Positions 53,371-64,000 of a DNA stretch of 64,000 nt are shown piece by piece. The stretch's first letter is position 1. Each line of letters starts with the position of its first letter. The notes under the pieces were generated by a model. The model saw nothing but the letters and a program-made list of their open reading frames with translations, had not been told where the DNA came from and searched no databases. This stretch comes from Paralithodes platypus (lineage: Eukaryota; Arthropoda; Malacostraca; Decapoda; Lithodidae), in assembly GCA_032716605.1 (NCBI GenBank), contig CM064572.1:44292703-44356702 (forward strand), given 5' to 3'. Position numbers and translations under genes: made by a program.

Positions 53371-53844
53371 ACAGATTAATGATTAGTAATCATGAAAATA
53401 AATTGTCTTTGCCAATTTTAGCGTACCATATCCCACGTACCATCAACTAGCACCCCACTCTCCCATGCACCAGAACAGTACACTCACCATCGTCACTTTG
53501 GTCAGCTGTTCATCTCCAAGTTTTGCTCTTTCCCTGCAGGAGATATAAATGACGCGTCCGATATGATGGATCACGAGCCGCCCACCCTCGAACTCCAATT
53601 AATGAACTTTTTGAGCGATGGATGGATGCATGGATGATGGAAGTTGAAGGTGGTCATGATATGACCCTCATCCTCGGAAAACCAGGATTAGTAATTTATT
53701 CTTCTAATTTCATAAAGTGTAACTACTTATCTCTATTGATTATTAAGTAGAAGGTGCCTTTAAAGAGAATTTTCTCTCAAAATGGTTAGCCAGTTTAATT
53801 GACCCTGTATTAATGTACACATTCAATCACCTTTGTTTGATGAA
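53371..53844. other. Unassigned spacer
   Basis: No gene or repeat recognised. Confidence 0.5.
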
Positions 53845-54178
53845 GGGGAGATGGGACGCTTTTCTGATCCCCCTTCTTACTCATATTTAGCCTTATTAGT
53901 TTTCAGATTTGATGACGTTTGGCCCACTAGTTTAGAGATTTTAAGACCTTTCGCCCATTTTCATTATCGATATTAAAACTTTTTGTGTGATTTAAGTGTC
54001 GATTTTGCCTTGGCGAGCGATCGGCCGGTAAATTTTTTTACCGACAAATGTACAAATATATCCTGAAAGATGATTATGGGGTTATTTTTAAATGTTTGAT
54101 GGAGGTCTAGAGAGGAGACTAGAAAAATAATAAATATATGAAAAAAAACGACCAAAAAGTGAACCATCCTCCTTAATG
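53845..54178 (+). repeat. Dispersed repeat R1, copy
   Basis: A near-complete plus-strand copy, ending in CATCCTCCTTAATGG. Confidence 0.6.
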
Positions 54179-54330
54179 GATTTGTTTTGTCCAGTTTAAT
54201 GGGTAGACTCTTCTCCCTGATGTTCAGTAATGGATGACATACTTGAAAGATGAATGGATGATGAGGGTTTGAAGTGAACAAGTTAATGGGAGATGGGTCG
54301 TTTTACTAGACCCCCTTCTCGCTCATTGCT

Positions 54331-54792
54331 GCAGTTGACGAAGTATCAAAGCTGGCCCCTGCTAATACAATGTACGTCATCCACGTTGGATCCAACGATG
54401 TACAGCGAACCCGGTCGGAAGATTTGCTTTTAAAGTACCAGCAGCTGATCTAGTCGTTTAAGGAGAAGTCCTCAAGAATCATCGTCTCAGGAATCGTCTC
54501 CCGGCTCGGTGTAGAGAGCCGATTTTACAACATAGCCACCAGCACAAATCGTTGTCTAGCAAACCTCTGCAGGAAGGAGAACGTGGGATTCGTCGACACC
54601 TGGGACAATTTCTACTACGATGACTATTTGTTTTCGGACGATGGGGTTCATCTGAACCAGGTGGGAGCAGCACATTTTAGGCGTCTTCTCAACGATGCGG
54701 TGAAGGATTTTCGGAGAAGAAATCGACTCAGCACAGGACAACCAGGAAGGAGGACCGAAGACAGAGAGGACGGCAACCTGCAAAGGAATTAA
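54331..54792 (+). pseudogene. CR1 ORF1, SGNH-esterase-like domain
   Basis: A 153-codon frame with one internal TAG at 54451. VIHVGSNDVQRT holds the GxND block of SGNH hydrolases, and FSDDGVHLNQVGAAHF holds the catalytic DxxH block. The first block with the catalytic Ser (GDS) would lie upstream and is lost by truncation. Esterase domains are known from ORF1 of some CR1-clade LINEs, where their role is unsettled. The tail is basic and hydrophilic. Confidence 0.7.
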
Positions 54793-54966
54793 ATACTAAT
54801 CCGTCAAGAACCGCGAATTTGGATAAAGCTCCACCAACACGACCCAAATTCAAAACCACCAGGGATAACAACCGAGGACCGAGGACAGCCATGAATGTAA
54901 ATGTAGATCCAGCCAGAACCAAAAATTAGATTAAAGAACGTTCTGTGAGTTCTAAAACCGCAACTT

Positions 54967-55900
54967 TAAAGTTTTCTATGCAAACGCGCGTAGCATACGC
55001 AATAAATGTTCAGATTTAGAGGAACTAGTGTTTACAGAAAATTATGATGTGATTGGCATAACAGAATCTTGGCTCAATACAGAAGATAGAGACTTTTTTA
55101 GCAGAGTATTCACTTCCCAGTTATTTAATGTTTGAGAACAGCCGAATAAATAAAAATGGAGGTGGCATTTTATTTTATATCAAAGAAAGACTTAACGCAA
55201 CCCTCTTGTCAAAACCTCAAATTGTGAACGTTGACACATCTTTTGGGCTAATAAAGAATAATAAAGCTACAAAAATAATACTTGCATTAATATACAGACC
55301 TCCAGCTCAATCAGTGCAAACTGACCGAGAAATTTACGAACAAATTGCAGATGTAAGCAACTCACAAGATACCGTATTTTTTGGCGACTTTAATTTACCT
55401 GTGACCAAGAGGGGCGATACTCTTACTTCACACTCTGGACATGACTTGTATGCGAACTTGCAAGAGAGTTCACTCTATCAATTTGTTCGATCGCCGACCC
55501 GTGGTAATAACGTTCTTGACCTTGTACTTGCAACAAAAGAAGAATTAATAGAGAATTTGAATGTTGGTGGTGAATTCAGTAACAGCGACCATCGTTCAAT
55601 AACTTTTACTTTAAAGTTTACTAGTAATGAACCAAATAGCAGCATCGAAAAAGTCCCTAATCTCAAGAAAGCAAACTTTCATAAACTTAGAACTTACCTG
55701 AAAGCAGTGCAGGACTGCATACCATCGAAAATACGGCGTACAGGCCATAATAATAAGCCCAAATAGTGGAATAAAGATATTTCAAACTGTCTGCTTGCTA
55801 AAAAGTTTGCTAATGATAGATTAAAATCCTTACAAAATGACGAAGAACGGGTGAAATTTGTAGAGCTACGACGCAAAGCCAAAAAGTTAAATTAAGCAAA
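54967..55900 (+). pseudogene. CR1 endonuclease
   Basis: Blocks in order: YANARSIRNK, DVIGITESWL, a frameshift near 55100, GGGILFYIKERL, LALIYRPPAQS, DTVFFGDFNLP near 55375, and SNSDHRSITFTL near 55580. These match an apurinic-type endonuclease. A TAG at 55764 follows. Only a few lesions, so the copy is younger than copy A. Confidence 0.85.
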
Positions 55901-55984
55901 GTTCAAAGTAAAAAGACCCTGGAGTTACATGTTTGCGAATCAAATGTAAAACAAACCCGAAAAGAATTCTATAGGTATATCAGA

Positions 55985-57705
55985 ATGAAAAAAGTAGTAG
56001 TTACTTCAACTGTTGGACCGTTAGTCGATGAAAATGGAAAATACACCAAAGACGAAGTAGTGACGGAAGTACAAATGAGTAATGCCCTCAATACCTTCTT
56101 TGCATCAGTTTTTACAATGGAAGACCTCAGTGATATCCCTACACCATCGCCGATTCAGATTGATAATTCAGATGTTCTAAGCAATATCACCGTTACAGAG
56201 AGAGAAAGAGAGAAGTATTGAATTGTTTAGATAAACTCAAGGTAACTAAAACGCCTGGACCTGATACAATCTCACCTACAGTCCTAAAGGAAGCTAAGGA
56301 TGAGCTCTCTAAACCACTGACATTGTTATTCAATAAATCCTTGCAGTCTGGAACTATGCCTGATCAGTGGAAGCTAGCCAACGTAACACCGATATTCAAA
56401 AAAGGCAGCAAATCCCTACCCAGTAACTATCGTCCAATTAGCTTAACCTGAGTTGTATGTAAAATGCTAGAAACACTCATAAGAGACAGACTCGTAAATC
56501 ACTTAGAGGAAAATAACATACTTAAAGATACTCAACATAAAAAACGTTCCTGTTTAACAAACCTCTTAGACTTCTTCCACGATATCCTCAACCTCTACGA
56601 TGAGAGTAAAGCTGTAGATATTATATACCTTGATTTTCAAAAGGCCTTTGACAAAAGTTCCCCACAAACGTTTACTGCTAAAACTAAAAGCGCATGGAAT
56701 ACAAGACGGTCTGTTGAAATGGATAGAAAATTGGCTCAGCGACAGAAAGCAAAGAGTAGTCATAAACGGTAAGGCATCTAAATGGACCAATGTAAGTAGC
56801 GGGGTACCCCAGGGATCGGTACTAGGAGCAATGCTCTTTCTAATTTACATCAACGACATAGATGAGGGTCTCACCTGTACAATCTCAAAATTTGCTGACG
56901 ATACAAAAATTGCAAATAGTGTACTCTCAAAAGGAACAAGTTGACGAAATGCAACACAATCTAGATAAGTTGTCATGTTGGGCCCAAATTTGGCAAACGA
57001 GTTTCAATGTGGATAAATGTAAAGTACTACATATCGGATACCAAAATGAGAAAGCAAACTATTTGATGAATGGCACTCAGCTTAAGAATGTAAACAGAGA
57101 AACCGATCTGGGAGTAACAATATCGAGTAAATTAAAACCGAGTCAACAATGTTCAGAAGTTGTTAAGAAGGCAAACAAAATAATTGGCTTTATAGGCAGG
57201 TCATTTGAGCATAAATCCAAAGACGTTATCCTAACCCTTTACAATTCCTTACTCCGCCCTCTTCTGAAATGCTGCGTTCAATCCTGGTGCTCTTATTACC
57301 AAAAAGATATAGACAAGCTAGAACGAGTTCAACGTAGAGTTACCAAAATGATACCTAGCCTAAAGAACAAACCATACGAGGAGCATCTTATTTCCTTTAA
57401 CCCAGCGCAGATTAAGAGGTGACTTAATTCAAGTGTTCAAAATCATCAAAGGCATCGACAATATGAACTGTAGTAAGTACTTCACTATCGACCAATCTAA
57501 TTACACGCGGGAAAACGGGTGCAAAATTATTGGTAAATCTTTTAACTCACACAAAGCTAAAAATTTCTTCTTCAATCGAGTTGTCAACTTATGGAATGGG
57601 CTTCCCCGAGATGTTATAGACTGCAGCACCGTTGATTCATTTAAACTTCGCCTAGACAAATATCTCGCATCAAACCCGCGAATGACTGCGTTTGTAAATG
57701 AATAA
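55985..57705 (+). pseudogene. CR1 reverse transcriptase
   Basis: Blocks: VTKTPGPDTISP, WKLANVTPIFKKGS, NYRPISLT then a TGA at 56449, [12 protein letters not shown], a frameshift near 56655, [25 protein letters not shown] with the FADD catalytic pair near 56895, a frameshift near 56940, LGVTISSKLKPSQQC, LERVQRRVTKMI, a frameshift near 57420, and a final frame ending LDKYLASNP at 57705. The whole RT is present and its catalytic residues are intact, but four lesions break it. Confidence 0.88.
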
Positions 57706-57753
57706 CTTTATTTTATCGTCCCCTCGGTTACTAACCCATCTGTCCCCTATTAA

Positions 57754-58446
57754 CCCGCTCCGACATATGACGCGATTTTGAGCTTATTAGGGATATTATT
57801 GGGATGGAATTTGTGCTGTACCTAGTATCAGTGCATTACCACAAGCCCACCGAAACGTCAATAAAATACCCTCATTGTTCCATGATTAAATAGCACTGTA
57901 TGAATATTCCCATATTCAAAATATGCTATAGGGGTGCAATGCCTGGTGAGTTATCTGCTCAACAGGTGGCGTTGTGTGTGTGTAAGTGTGAGAGTCCGAG
58001 TGTAGGGGGTGAGACAGTGAAGCACGGGAACGAGGAGGCTTCAGAGATGGGGTCGTTTCAGGCCATGAGTGAGCACCGTGCCTCATGTGAAGGCAAGATG
58101 GCAGGTGCTCGTTGTACTCTACATGCTTCACATGTCTCACTCCCTAGACTGGAACAAGACCTCACGGGCTTCACTGTTCATTGTAAAGCGGTGAATGTTA
58201 AGGCTCTCAGCCTATGCCCGAGAGGAAGTAAGTTGGAATATAGAAAACAAAATAAAATAAAATATGTAAAGCCTTTGTTACTATCAGGGGTATTTAGAAA
58301 CCTTTAGTTTAGTTACTTCAACCTCTGCAGTTGTCTTTGAGTTAGCTGTGGGCAGAACACTAATTTTGGAGAGGTAATTATGAGTGAGAGAACTCTATTT
58401 CTTATTGCTAATCTGGCAATCTCTGCGTCATATGTGCGTGAAAGGG
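57754..58446 (+). mobile_element. TTAA-flanked MITE, family II copy b, hosting SINE I
   Basis: TTAA at 57750-57753 and 58447-58450. Ends CCCGCTCCGACATATGACGC and, on the other strand, CCCTTTCACGCACATATGACGC. About 220 bp without the SINE at 57793-58262. Orientation is opposite to 45366-46075. Confidence 0.85.
57793..58262 (+). mobile_element. SINE I, 5' truncated
   Basis: Body from TTATTGGGATGGAATTTGTG to an A-rich AAATAAAATAAAAT tail. The break in the host MITE is shown by comparison with 45530-46045. Confidence 0.75.
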
Positions 58447-58761
58447 TTAACTTCCCAATCCTGCCACGGACATTAGTTCCAGGGCAGTAGTTCCCTTTCC
58501 AATGTTCCCTTTCCCACTCTAAACCACTGTTTGGACACTTGATCCTCAGTGTTTTGGAGGACAAGCAGCCTAGAAGGGTCACTAGAACTGTTGTTGCTTG
58601 ATTTCCTTGTTACTCCTTTGTATGGTTAGCCCCTTTAGTTTTCATATTTTAAGATGTTTGCCCCATTAGTTTGTCAATTTTAAGACCTTTCGCCTCATTT
58701 ATTGTCAATACTAAGACCTTTCGTACCATTTAGGTGTCGATATTTTCCTGGCGAGCGATAG

Positions 58762-60985
58762 TGTTACGACTGGGGTTTAAATATATCAGGGCTCTTATTC
58801 ATTGGACTAGTAATGGCATAAATGCTACAACGGAAAGTGCTAGATCCAACCTCTGATGTATATTCCCAGTGAACAAAGAACACAAATACTCTACAGAGTT
58901 CTATATGCAATAATAGGCTATCAAACTCTCAATAAATGTGCGTCTACTCTAGGCTTAATGTTATGTGAAAACAGCCTATTACTACCTATAACCGAAGGTG
59001 CTTGGTTATGGTATGCAAAGTAAGGTGGTAAGAGAAGTTACAGCTTACGTTACTTTAATCAATAAATGTCAGGCACTCCTGCATGAAAGAAAGTGCACTA
59101 AAGTCCTTCAACACCAACAAGGAATCTTCTTTAACCCGTCCAGCCCCAGTGACGCGTCTGGCGCGTCGGCGATGTATGTAACGCACAGCCCCAGAGACGC
59201 GCCTGACGCGTCACCCTAATTGCGCCGACCGTAACCTCAGGTGTAGCCACTCAAGAGGGCTCAGATTTGTATGGGAACTGTATACGTATCCCACGCAACC
59301 GTGCCGATGGTTGAAACCTCTCAAAGTCCAAAGAGCGCGTAATAACCTGTTTTTTTGGGATAATTGCCTTCAATTTTTTACTCTTGTAAAATCCGTTTTC
59401 GGGGGCTCTGTAGGACCATTTTTTTTACGTTTTTGAGCGTTTTTTCGTGGTTTTTCCTTCATTCCTAACCCATTCGCTATTGTTTCTGGAATAAAACCAT
59501 TTTTTGAAAACAGGCCGGGTTCTGGTGTGCAAACATTACAAAACTAGCCGGGGCTCCACGGGTTAAATGTTAGATGCTATAAAGATGCTCGTATCGGAAA
59601 TGGAACCCAAAAAGGCAGGTAGCGGAACAATGCTCGTGCAGGCTATGCACACAAAAAGGCAGAATATATAATGCCGTCGGAGCCAAGAATATCCTAAACA
59701 CTACAACAATAATAATCGCCACGACAATGCAGTATTCCTATCAACAAAAAGAGCCTAAGTCGTTTGTGTCTCCATACATCAAACTAGGCTGCGAAATGCT
59801 TGTGTAATCATAAATGGGTATGCATAAAAAGAGTAATTGGATTAATATACTTAATGTCTACTATGATTGATGAAGTCTAGCTAGAGTCAATGATACAAGA
59901 TACTGGTGCGCATGGCATGCCGCATAGCCTAGTGTAAATCTCAAGTCTGTGCGTCAAATATTACGTTATAGGGAAGGGTAGCTCTCTTGAGAAACCTTAA
60001 TACCGAAGTATTAAGCGTTCTCCTGGCGTACCTCAAAGACAAACGAGCTTAGAACAGTGCAGAATGGTATAGGCAAAAAGCCCTCATTCGTGCATGCTCT
60101 ACTCTCAATGGCACACAGACTAGAATTTACTCAATCAACTCCAGTTCTCAGGTATGTCATGCAGCCTTTTCCTAAAGCCAGCACTCATAGGAAACAATAG
60201 CTTATAATATCAGACCCCTAGTCTAGCATTATCTAATCCAGCAGAACACTACTAATTATAGGAAGCGGTACTTAAACAATATAAATGCCAACCAATGCTT
60301 CGTGATCCACTTATCTTAACAACTAACATACATGGGTTATATCAGACCTTAACGCACAATACAACTGGCCAGCATGAAGCTGATTTTGCAGAGTTAACCA
60401 GAGGGGGTATAATATTAATAAAAGGTGGTGAAAGATATGAAAAAAGAGAGAGGTAAGCAGAGGAAAAGATTCTCAGGTGCGGAGCGGGGAACAGGTAGCA
60501 AGGGATAAAGATGGATGCGTTCTAGAAACCAGATCTGAGGAGAGAGTGGCGAGGAACTGTATATATACTCGCACTAGCTCGAGCCGCGTGGGAAAAAAGC
60601 GGTTACAAGTCCTCTAGCCACTAGCAAGGGAGCTAGCAGCATGGTAAGGACCTCTCTCAACCAACCCCCACGAGGCAGCCAGCCGTGACGTCATCGAGCG
60701 GGGTAAAAAAACTGCGCGCCCCCTCTCACTCTGTTCTACTCTCTCTCTCTCTCCCAGATCCCATCATTACTAGTTAATGATAAAACATATACTTTACAAT
60801 TAAATATATAAAGCCTTGACATGGGTGAAAACAAAGAGCCTTTCTGAACTGCCCATGACACGAGCTTGCATATGAAATAAAGCACACTCTAATACATAAA
60901 CTGTAGCCCCATCCACTGCCCTGGCGATCCTAGCGAGTCACTGTAGGACAAGCCATGCGGTTCTAACGGAGTGGTTAACGTCACA
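58762..60985 (-). repeat. Solo LTR of a gypsy element related to element 3
   Basis: It starts TGTTACGACTGGGG and ends AACGTCACA, homologous along its length with the LTRs at 17701 and 25180. ATAG flanks it (58758-58761 and 60986-60989). No internal region is attached. With the nested 432 bp removed it is about 1.79 kb. A solo LTR with intact duplication results from recombination between the two LTRs of a former full element. Confidence 0.9.
59135..59562. mobile_element. TTAA-flanked MITE, family IV
   Basis: TTAA at 59131-59134 and 59563-59566; insert 428 bp. Inverted ends CCCGTCCAGCCCC and CCCGTGGAGCCCC. Near the left end CAGCCCCAGTGACGCG and CAGCCCCAGAGACGCG form a direct repeat with several ACGCGTC palindromes. 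The same site in other LTRs (about 18730, 25570) is unoccupied. A partial relative is at about 16890-16972. Confidence 0.85.
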
Positions 60986-61155
60986 ATAGCAAGCCTGTAA
61001 TCTTAGAAGGAACAACAATTTTCTACCGGAAAATGTACACATTTATCTTGAAAGGGGGTCTATGGGGTGCATTTTTAAGAATGATGGAGGTCTAGCGAGG
61101 GGACTAAAAAATAAATGAATAACTAAATAAATAAACCGAAGAACAAGCACTACTC

Positions 61156-61609
61156 CCTTAATGGATAGACTCTTATTCCTGATGTTTAGTGATGGATGAC
61201 ACACTTGAGAGATGAATGGATTATGAGATTTAGAAGTGAACTAGTTAAGGGGAAATGGGTCGTTTTTCTAGACCCCTTTCTCCCTCATGTTTAGCCCAAT
61301 TAGTTTTCATATTTTATGATGTTTACCCCTTTAATTTGTTGATTTTAAGACCTTTGGTTCCTTTTCGTTGTCAATACTATGACCTTTTGTACAATTTAGG
61401 TGTAGCACTACCCCCTACACATACGAAGCTAGAAAGAGGCTTAAATATTCATAAATGCATGAGAGGGCTGTAAGTATCATAGAAATAAGTGCCCCATAAT
61501 ACGTATCGTAAAACTCACACCCACAGGCCATAGATAGTAAGGTACACACACGAGGGAGAGAGAGAGAGAGAGAGAGCATTTAGTGAGTACCTATAATCCC
61601 CTTACTATT
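61156..61609. repeat. R1 partial copy and (GA)n
   Basis: 61240-61400 is the first half of R1. A short (GA)n lies at 61558-61576. No gene. Confidence 0.5.
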
Positions 61610-61795
61610 AGTAGGCCAACAATTGCGACCCCTAACCTCAAGAATGGCCAGAGCAAATGGGCTGGCAATTGTCACACCGATTCCCTGGTTAACTCTCACC
61701 AAATGGTAAACATATTAACTCTAGTCGTGTTTGAGTTATAGAAGGTGCTGTTCATGATTATTGGCCTAACTATAATGAACAGACTATATAATACC
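61610..61795. repeat. Dispersed repeat R2, copy c
   Basis: AGGCCAACAATTGCGACCCC, ACCAAATGGTAAACATATTA and ATTATTGGCCTAACTATAAT match copy b. Confidence 0.5.
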
Positions 61796-61971
61796 TGTAT
61801 GATGATGTGGCTTTACCATTGTTTATTTCAAAATCATGTGTTGATGTCTCACAAATGTTCCTGTAAAGTTTGTTCACAAATTCCCAATCGCAACAGTCCG
61901 TTTCACAATAAAATTAACTGGCCAAGAAAACATCCAATAGTATTACACATGGTTTGGCATTTAATACTTTA

Positions 61972-62332
61972 AAGGAGAGATGGTCGATTGTTTTGGCTCC
62001 CCTTCTCCTTCATGTTCAGCCCCATCAGTTTTCAGATTTTAAAACGTTCAGCTCATTAGTTTTGGCGATTTTAAGACCTTTCGCCCCATTTATGTGACAT
62101 TATTCAGGTGTCGATTTTGTCCTGGTGAGTGATAGCGATCCTGTAATTTAGGAGGAATTGGCCTCTGGCCGGGACATATTTTGTTCACAAATTTATCTAG
62201 AAGGGGGATATAATATCATAGGGATATGTTTTAAGCTTGATGGATGCATAGGGAAGAATTAAAAAAAAATACTGTATATATTAATAAAACAATAAATCGA
62301 CCAATAAATAAACCTTCCTTCCTTAATACACT
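61972..62332 (+). repeat. Dispersed repeat R1, copy
   Basis: A near-complete plus-strand copy ending CCTTCCTTCCTTAATAC. Confidence 0.6.
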
Positions 62333-62469
62333 GGCAAAAAAATACAAAAATACAAAAATAAAATATAAACAACACCGACACAATTGAGCCTTTAGTTACG
62401 ATTTATTTGTGTATTCCTTTGTCTTCCCTCGGCCCGCCCTCCTCCATGGCTTGATTGCTCAATGTTATC

Positions 62470-63100
62470 CTTCCTGTGTTATCCCTGTTCTTCTTTACTC
62501 CTATTTTTCCTTTATTCCTATATTTCATTATTCCCAGTTTCCTATATTTGCTCTCCCTGTTCTTCTTTATGTATATTGTTCTTTATCTCTGTGTTCTACC
62601 CGTTCTACATTATTCCTATTATCCTTTATCTGTTCTATTTTCCTTTATTCTTATTTTCTTAGATTCCTATTTTCTTATATTCCTATTACCCTTCCTCTGT
62701 TCTCCCATTTCTCCTTTTAACTGTCTTGAGAGCGTAATGCAAAAGTGCGCGTGAGTATCCTAGGTTCGAGTCCTTGGAGTGCCACATGTATTTGTTGATT
62801 TCATTAATTGAGTTAAGAAGTAAAGTTGGTTGGTGGAAAAACTATAATAATTACTCCTATTTTCCTTTATTCCTATTTGCCCTTCATTCCTAATGTCTCT
62901 TTCCTCTGTGCTCCCTTAATTATATTTTCCTTTATTTGTTCTACACTTCCCTGGTTCCTTAGTCTCGATAGGGATTGCGGTCCTACCGTTCACAGCAACT
63001 TCGCCCATACTCAAGTAATTATTTTAATCCTTCGCTTAATCAATATAATAACAAATCTAACCTAATTTTACGTAAGTTATCTATACATAACTTAACTACA
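62470..63100. repeat. Pyrimidine-rich degenerate repeat, split by a SINE
   Basis: Loosely repeated TTATTCCTATTTTCC-type phrases on both sides of the SINE II copy at 62715-62850. Long open frames here are low-complexity artefacts. Confidence 0.65.
62715..62850 (+). mobile_element. tRNA-like SINE II, copy c
   Basis: AACTGTCTTGAGAGCGTAATG, box B-like GGTTCGAGTCC and the same tail as copy a, inserted in the pyrimidine-rich tract. Confidence 0.65.
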
Positions 63101-63746
63101 TAAAACTGCTCATGAGCTGTCTTTAAATTTTGGGCGAAATAACTTAAATAAAGTGGAAGAAAAGAATGGTGGATTAAACTGATTTACAAGGCCAAACTGA
63201 CATCCTTCCGAATCGACATGAAACAAGACTTTAAACGAGGGTTAACTTATTTAGAAACTGACTTGCGGCCGAACAGACTCGCTGCCGAAACTAACCAGAA
63301 GGCCGAAATTAATCGGCTCACCCTCTCACTGAAGCCGTACCCCAACCGCCACAAATGAACTGCATTGAGTCCGGTTCGGTTCAATTCGGATTCAAAGTAA
63401 ACAGAGCACCACCACCACCACCACCACCACCACCACCGGCTTTCCTCCTTCTGTATATAAACTTGATAAGGGGCCAGATTTAGGTTAGGGTGGTGGCCGT
63501 AGTAGCAGAAATGGGATAGAATAACCCTTCAAGATATAGGTTTCAGGACAATCTCCCTACGCCAATATATCCCCTTCACTATACGACGACTTATTTAGGA
63601 GTATATTCTTCATTCGTGTGTACATAAATTTGATAAGGAAATAAGTGTTAATTTCTGATAGGTTCTTTTATCAGTAATCATTATCTACTCCAGACCAACT
63701 ACTCTATGGTATAAGTCTAACTTGTTTGTATGTGTCTATTGTGTAT

Positions 63747-63747
<1 letters not shown>
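63101..63747. other. Unassigned spacer with (ACC)n
   Basis: (ACC)n at about 63407-63437. No gene seen. Confidence 0.55.

Positions 63748-63824
<77 letters not shown>
63748..63824. repeat. (GA)n microsatellite
   Basis: About 38 GA units with one early interruption. The rest to the window end shows nothing I recognise. Confidence 0.95.
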
Positions 63825-63827
<3 letters not shown>

Positions 63828-64000
63828 TAGATAAAAGGGGTGGCCGCAGTAGCATAATAAAGACTCTTTTTATGTACTAACATGAGACGAAAGTGAACAT
63901 TGAAGTGAAGACTACATTAAACTAGACATATTTTCACACTCATTTTATTCTAGAAATAACTCTCTATTGTTATTATTCCTGGTAGACTAATATATTTTGA

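Larger units (their letters stand above)
54327..58612 (+). mobile_element. CR1-like LINE copy B, inserted in an R1 repeat
   Basis: An R1 copy begins near 54285, stops at about 54326 and appears to resume near 58613 (GGTTAGCCCC.TTAGTTTTCAT), so the LINE lies between. It encodes an esterase-type ORF1, then endonuclease and RT. Its 3' region is split by a family II MITE (57754-58446). The 5' end is truncated within ORF1. I could not define a clear target duplication. Confidence 0.75.
58613..61155 (+). repeat. Dispersed repeat R1, continuation, split by a solo LTR
   Basis: R1 blocks continue to CTGGCGAGCGATAG at 58761 and resume at 60986 with AGCAAGCCTGTAA, GTACACATTTATC and GATGGAGGTCTA. This is one landing site for two different retroelements. 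Confidence 0.65.

Noticed and set aside
62409..63065. Several overlapping hydrophobic frames
   Set aside because: Pyrimidine-rich repeat giving Phe/Leu/Tyr-rich peptides in all three frames.

Overview
The window is eukaryotic repeat DNA with no host gene that I can defend. The likely source is a decapod crustacean or a close relative. This is inferred from the mix of CR1, RTE and Jockey-like LINEs, tRNA-derived SINEs, Ty3/gypsy elements and long CT, GA and TA microsatellites, and from an ACATAAGA-octamer repeat followed by a conserved body (about 37.76-37.93 kb) that I associate with decapod genomes. Nothing in the window proves the species.

Layout. 0-15.8 kb: a decayed gypsy element (element 1, + strand, left end overlapped by an RTE LINE fragment) whose 3' LTR was split by a second, related gypsy element (element 2, 6245-15076, target duplication CTTT). 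15.97-16.8 kb: a tRNA-Thr-derived SINE split by a 115-nt-arm foldback that looks like the end of a Penelope-like element. 17.7-27.0 kb: a third, nearly intact gypsy element on the - strand (element 3, target duplication AAGT) with one uninterrupted 1445-codon gag-pol frame. 27-34.1 kb: a long-TIR repeat, a SINE, and a CR1 LINE split by a Jockey-like LINE with a 10-bp target duplication. 34.2-44.3 kb: a (CT)n tract, a 12-unit minisatellite, several short TTAA-flanked repeats, SINE fragments, one unidentified coding-like tail and a tandemly repetitive low-copy region. 44.3-49.4 kb: nested TTAA-flanked MITEs and a PIF/Harbinger-like element with a TTA duplication. 49.8-53.4 kb: RTE fragments and a roughly 140-bp satellite. 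54.3-61.2 kb: a CR1 LINE with an esterase-type ORF1, nested repeats, and a solo gypsy LTR. 61.2-64 kb: dispersed repeats, pyrimidine-rich DNA and (GA)n.

The most notable system is the gypsy family. Its Gag carries a SCAN-like segment. The integrase C-terminal GPY/F module lies between protease and reverse transcriptase rather than after RNase H, which is the Gmr1-type domain order. All three copies lack the integrase HHCC and DDE core. Element 3 is nevertheless young (its LTRs differ at roughly 20 sites by eye over 1.8 kb) and keeps an open frame, which suggests mobilisation in trans. Elements 1 and 2 form a second non-autonomous type with the same RT/RNase H deletion and a shuffled, duplicated integrase-tail/RT-linker segment.

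A second theme is TTAA-target (piggyBac- or Kolobok-like) non-autonomous elements. At least four families are present. Three separate LTR copies each carry one, and the sister LTRs give clean or nearly clean empty sites.
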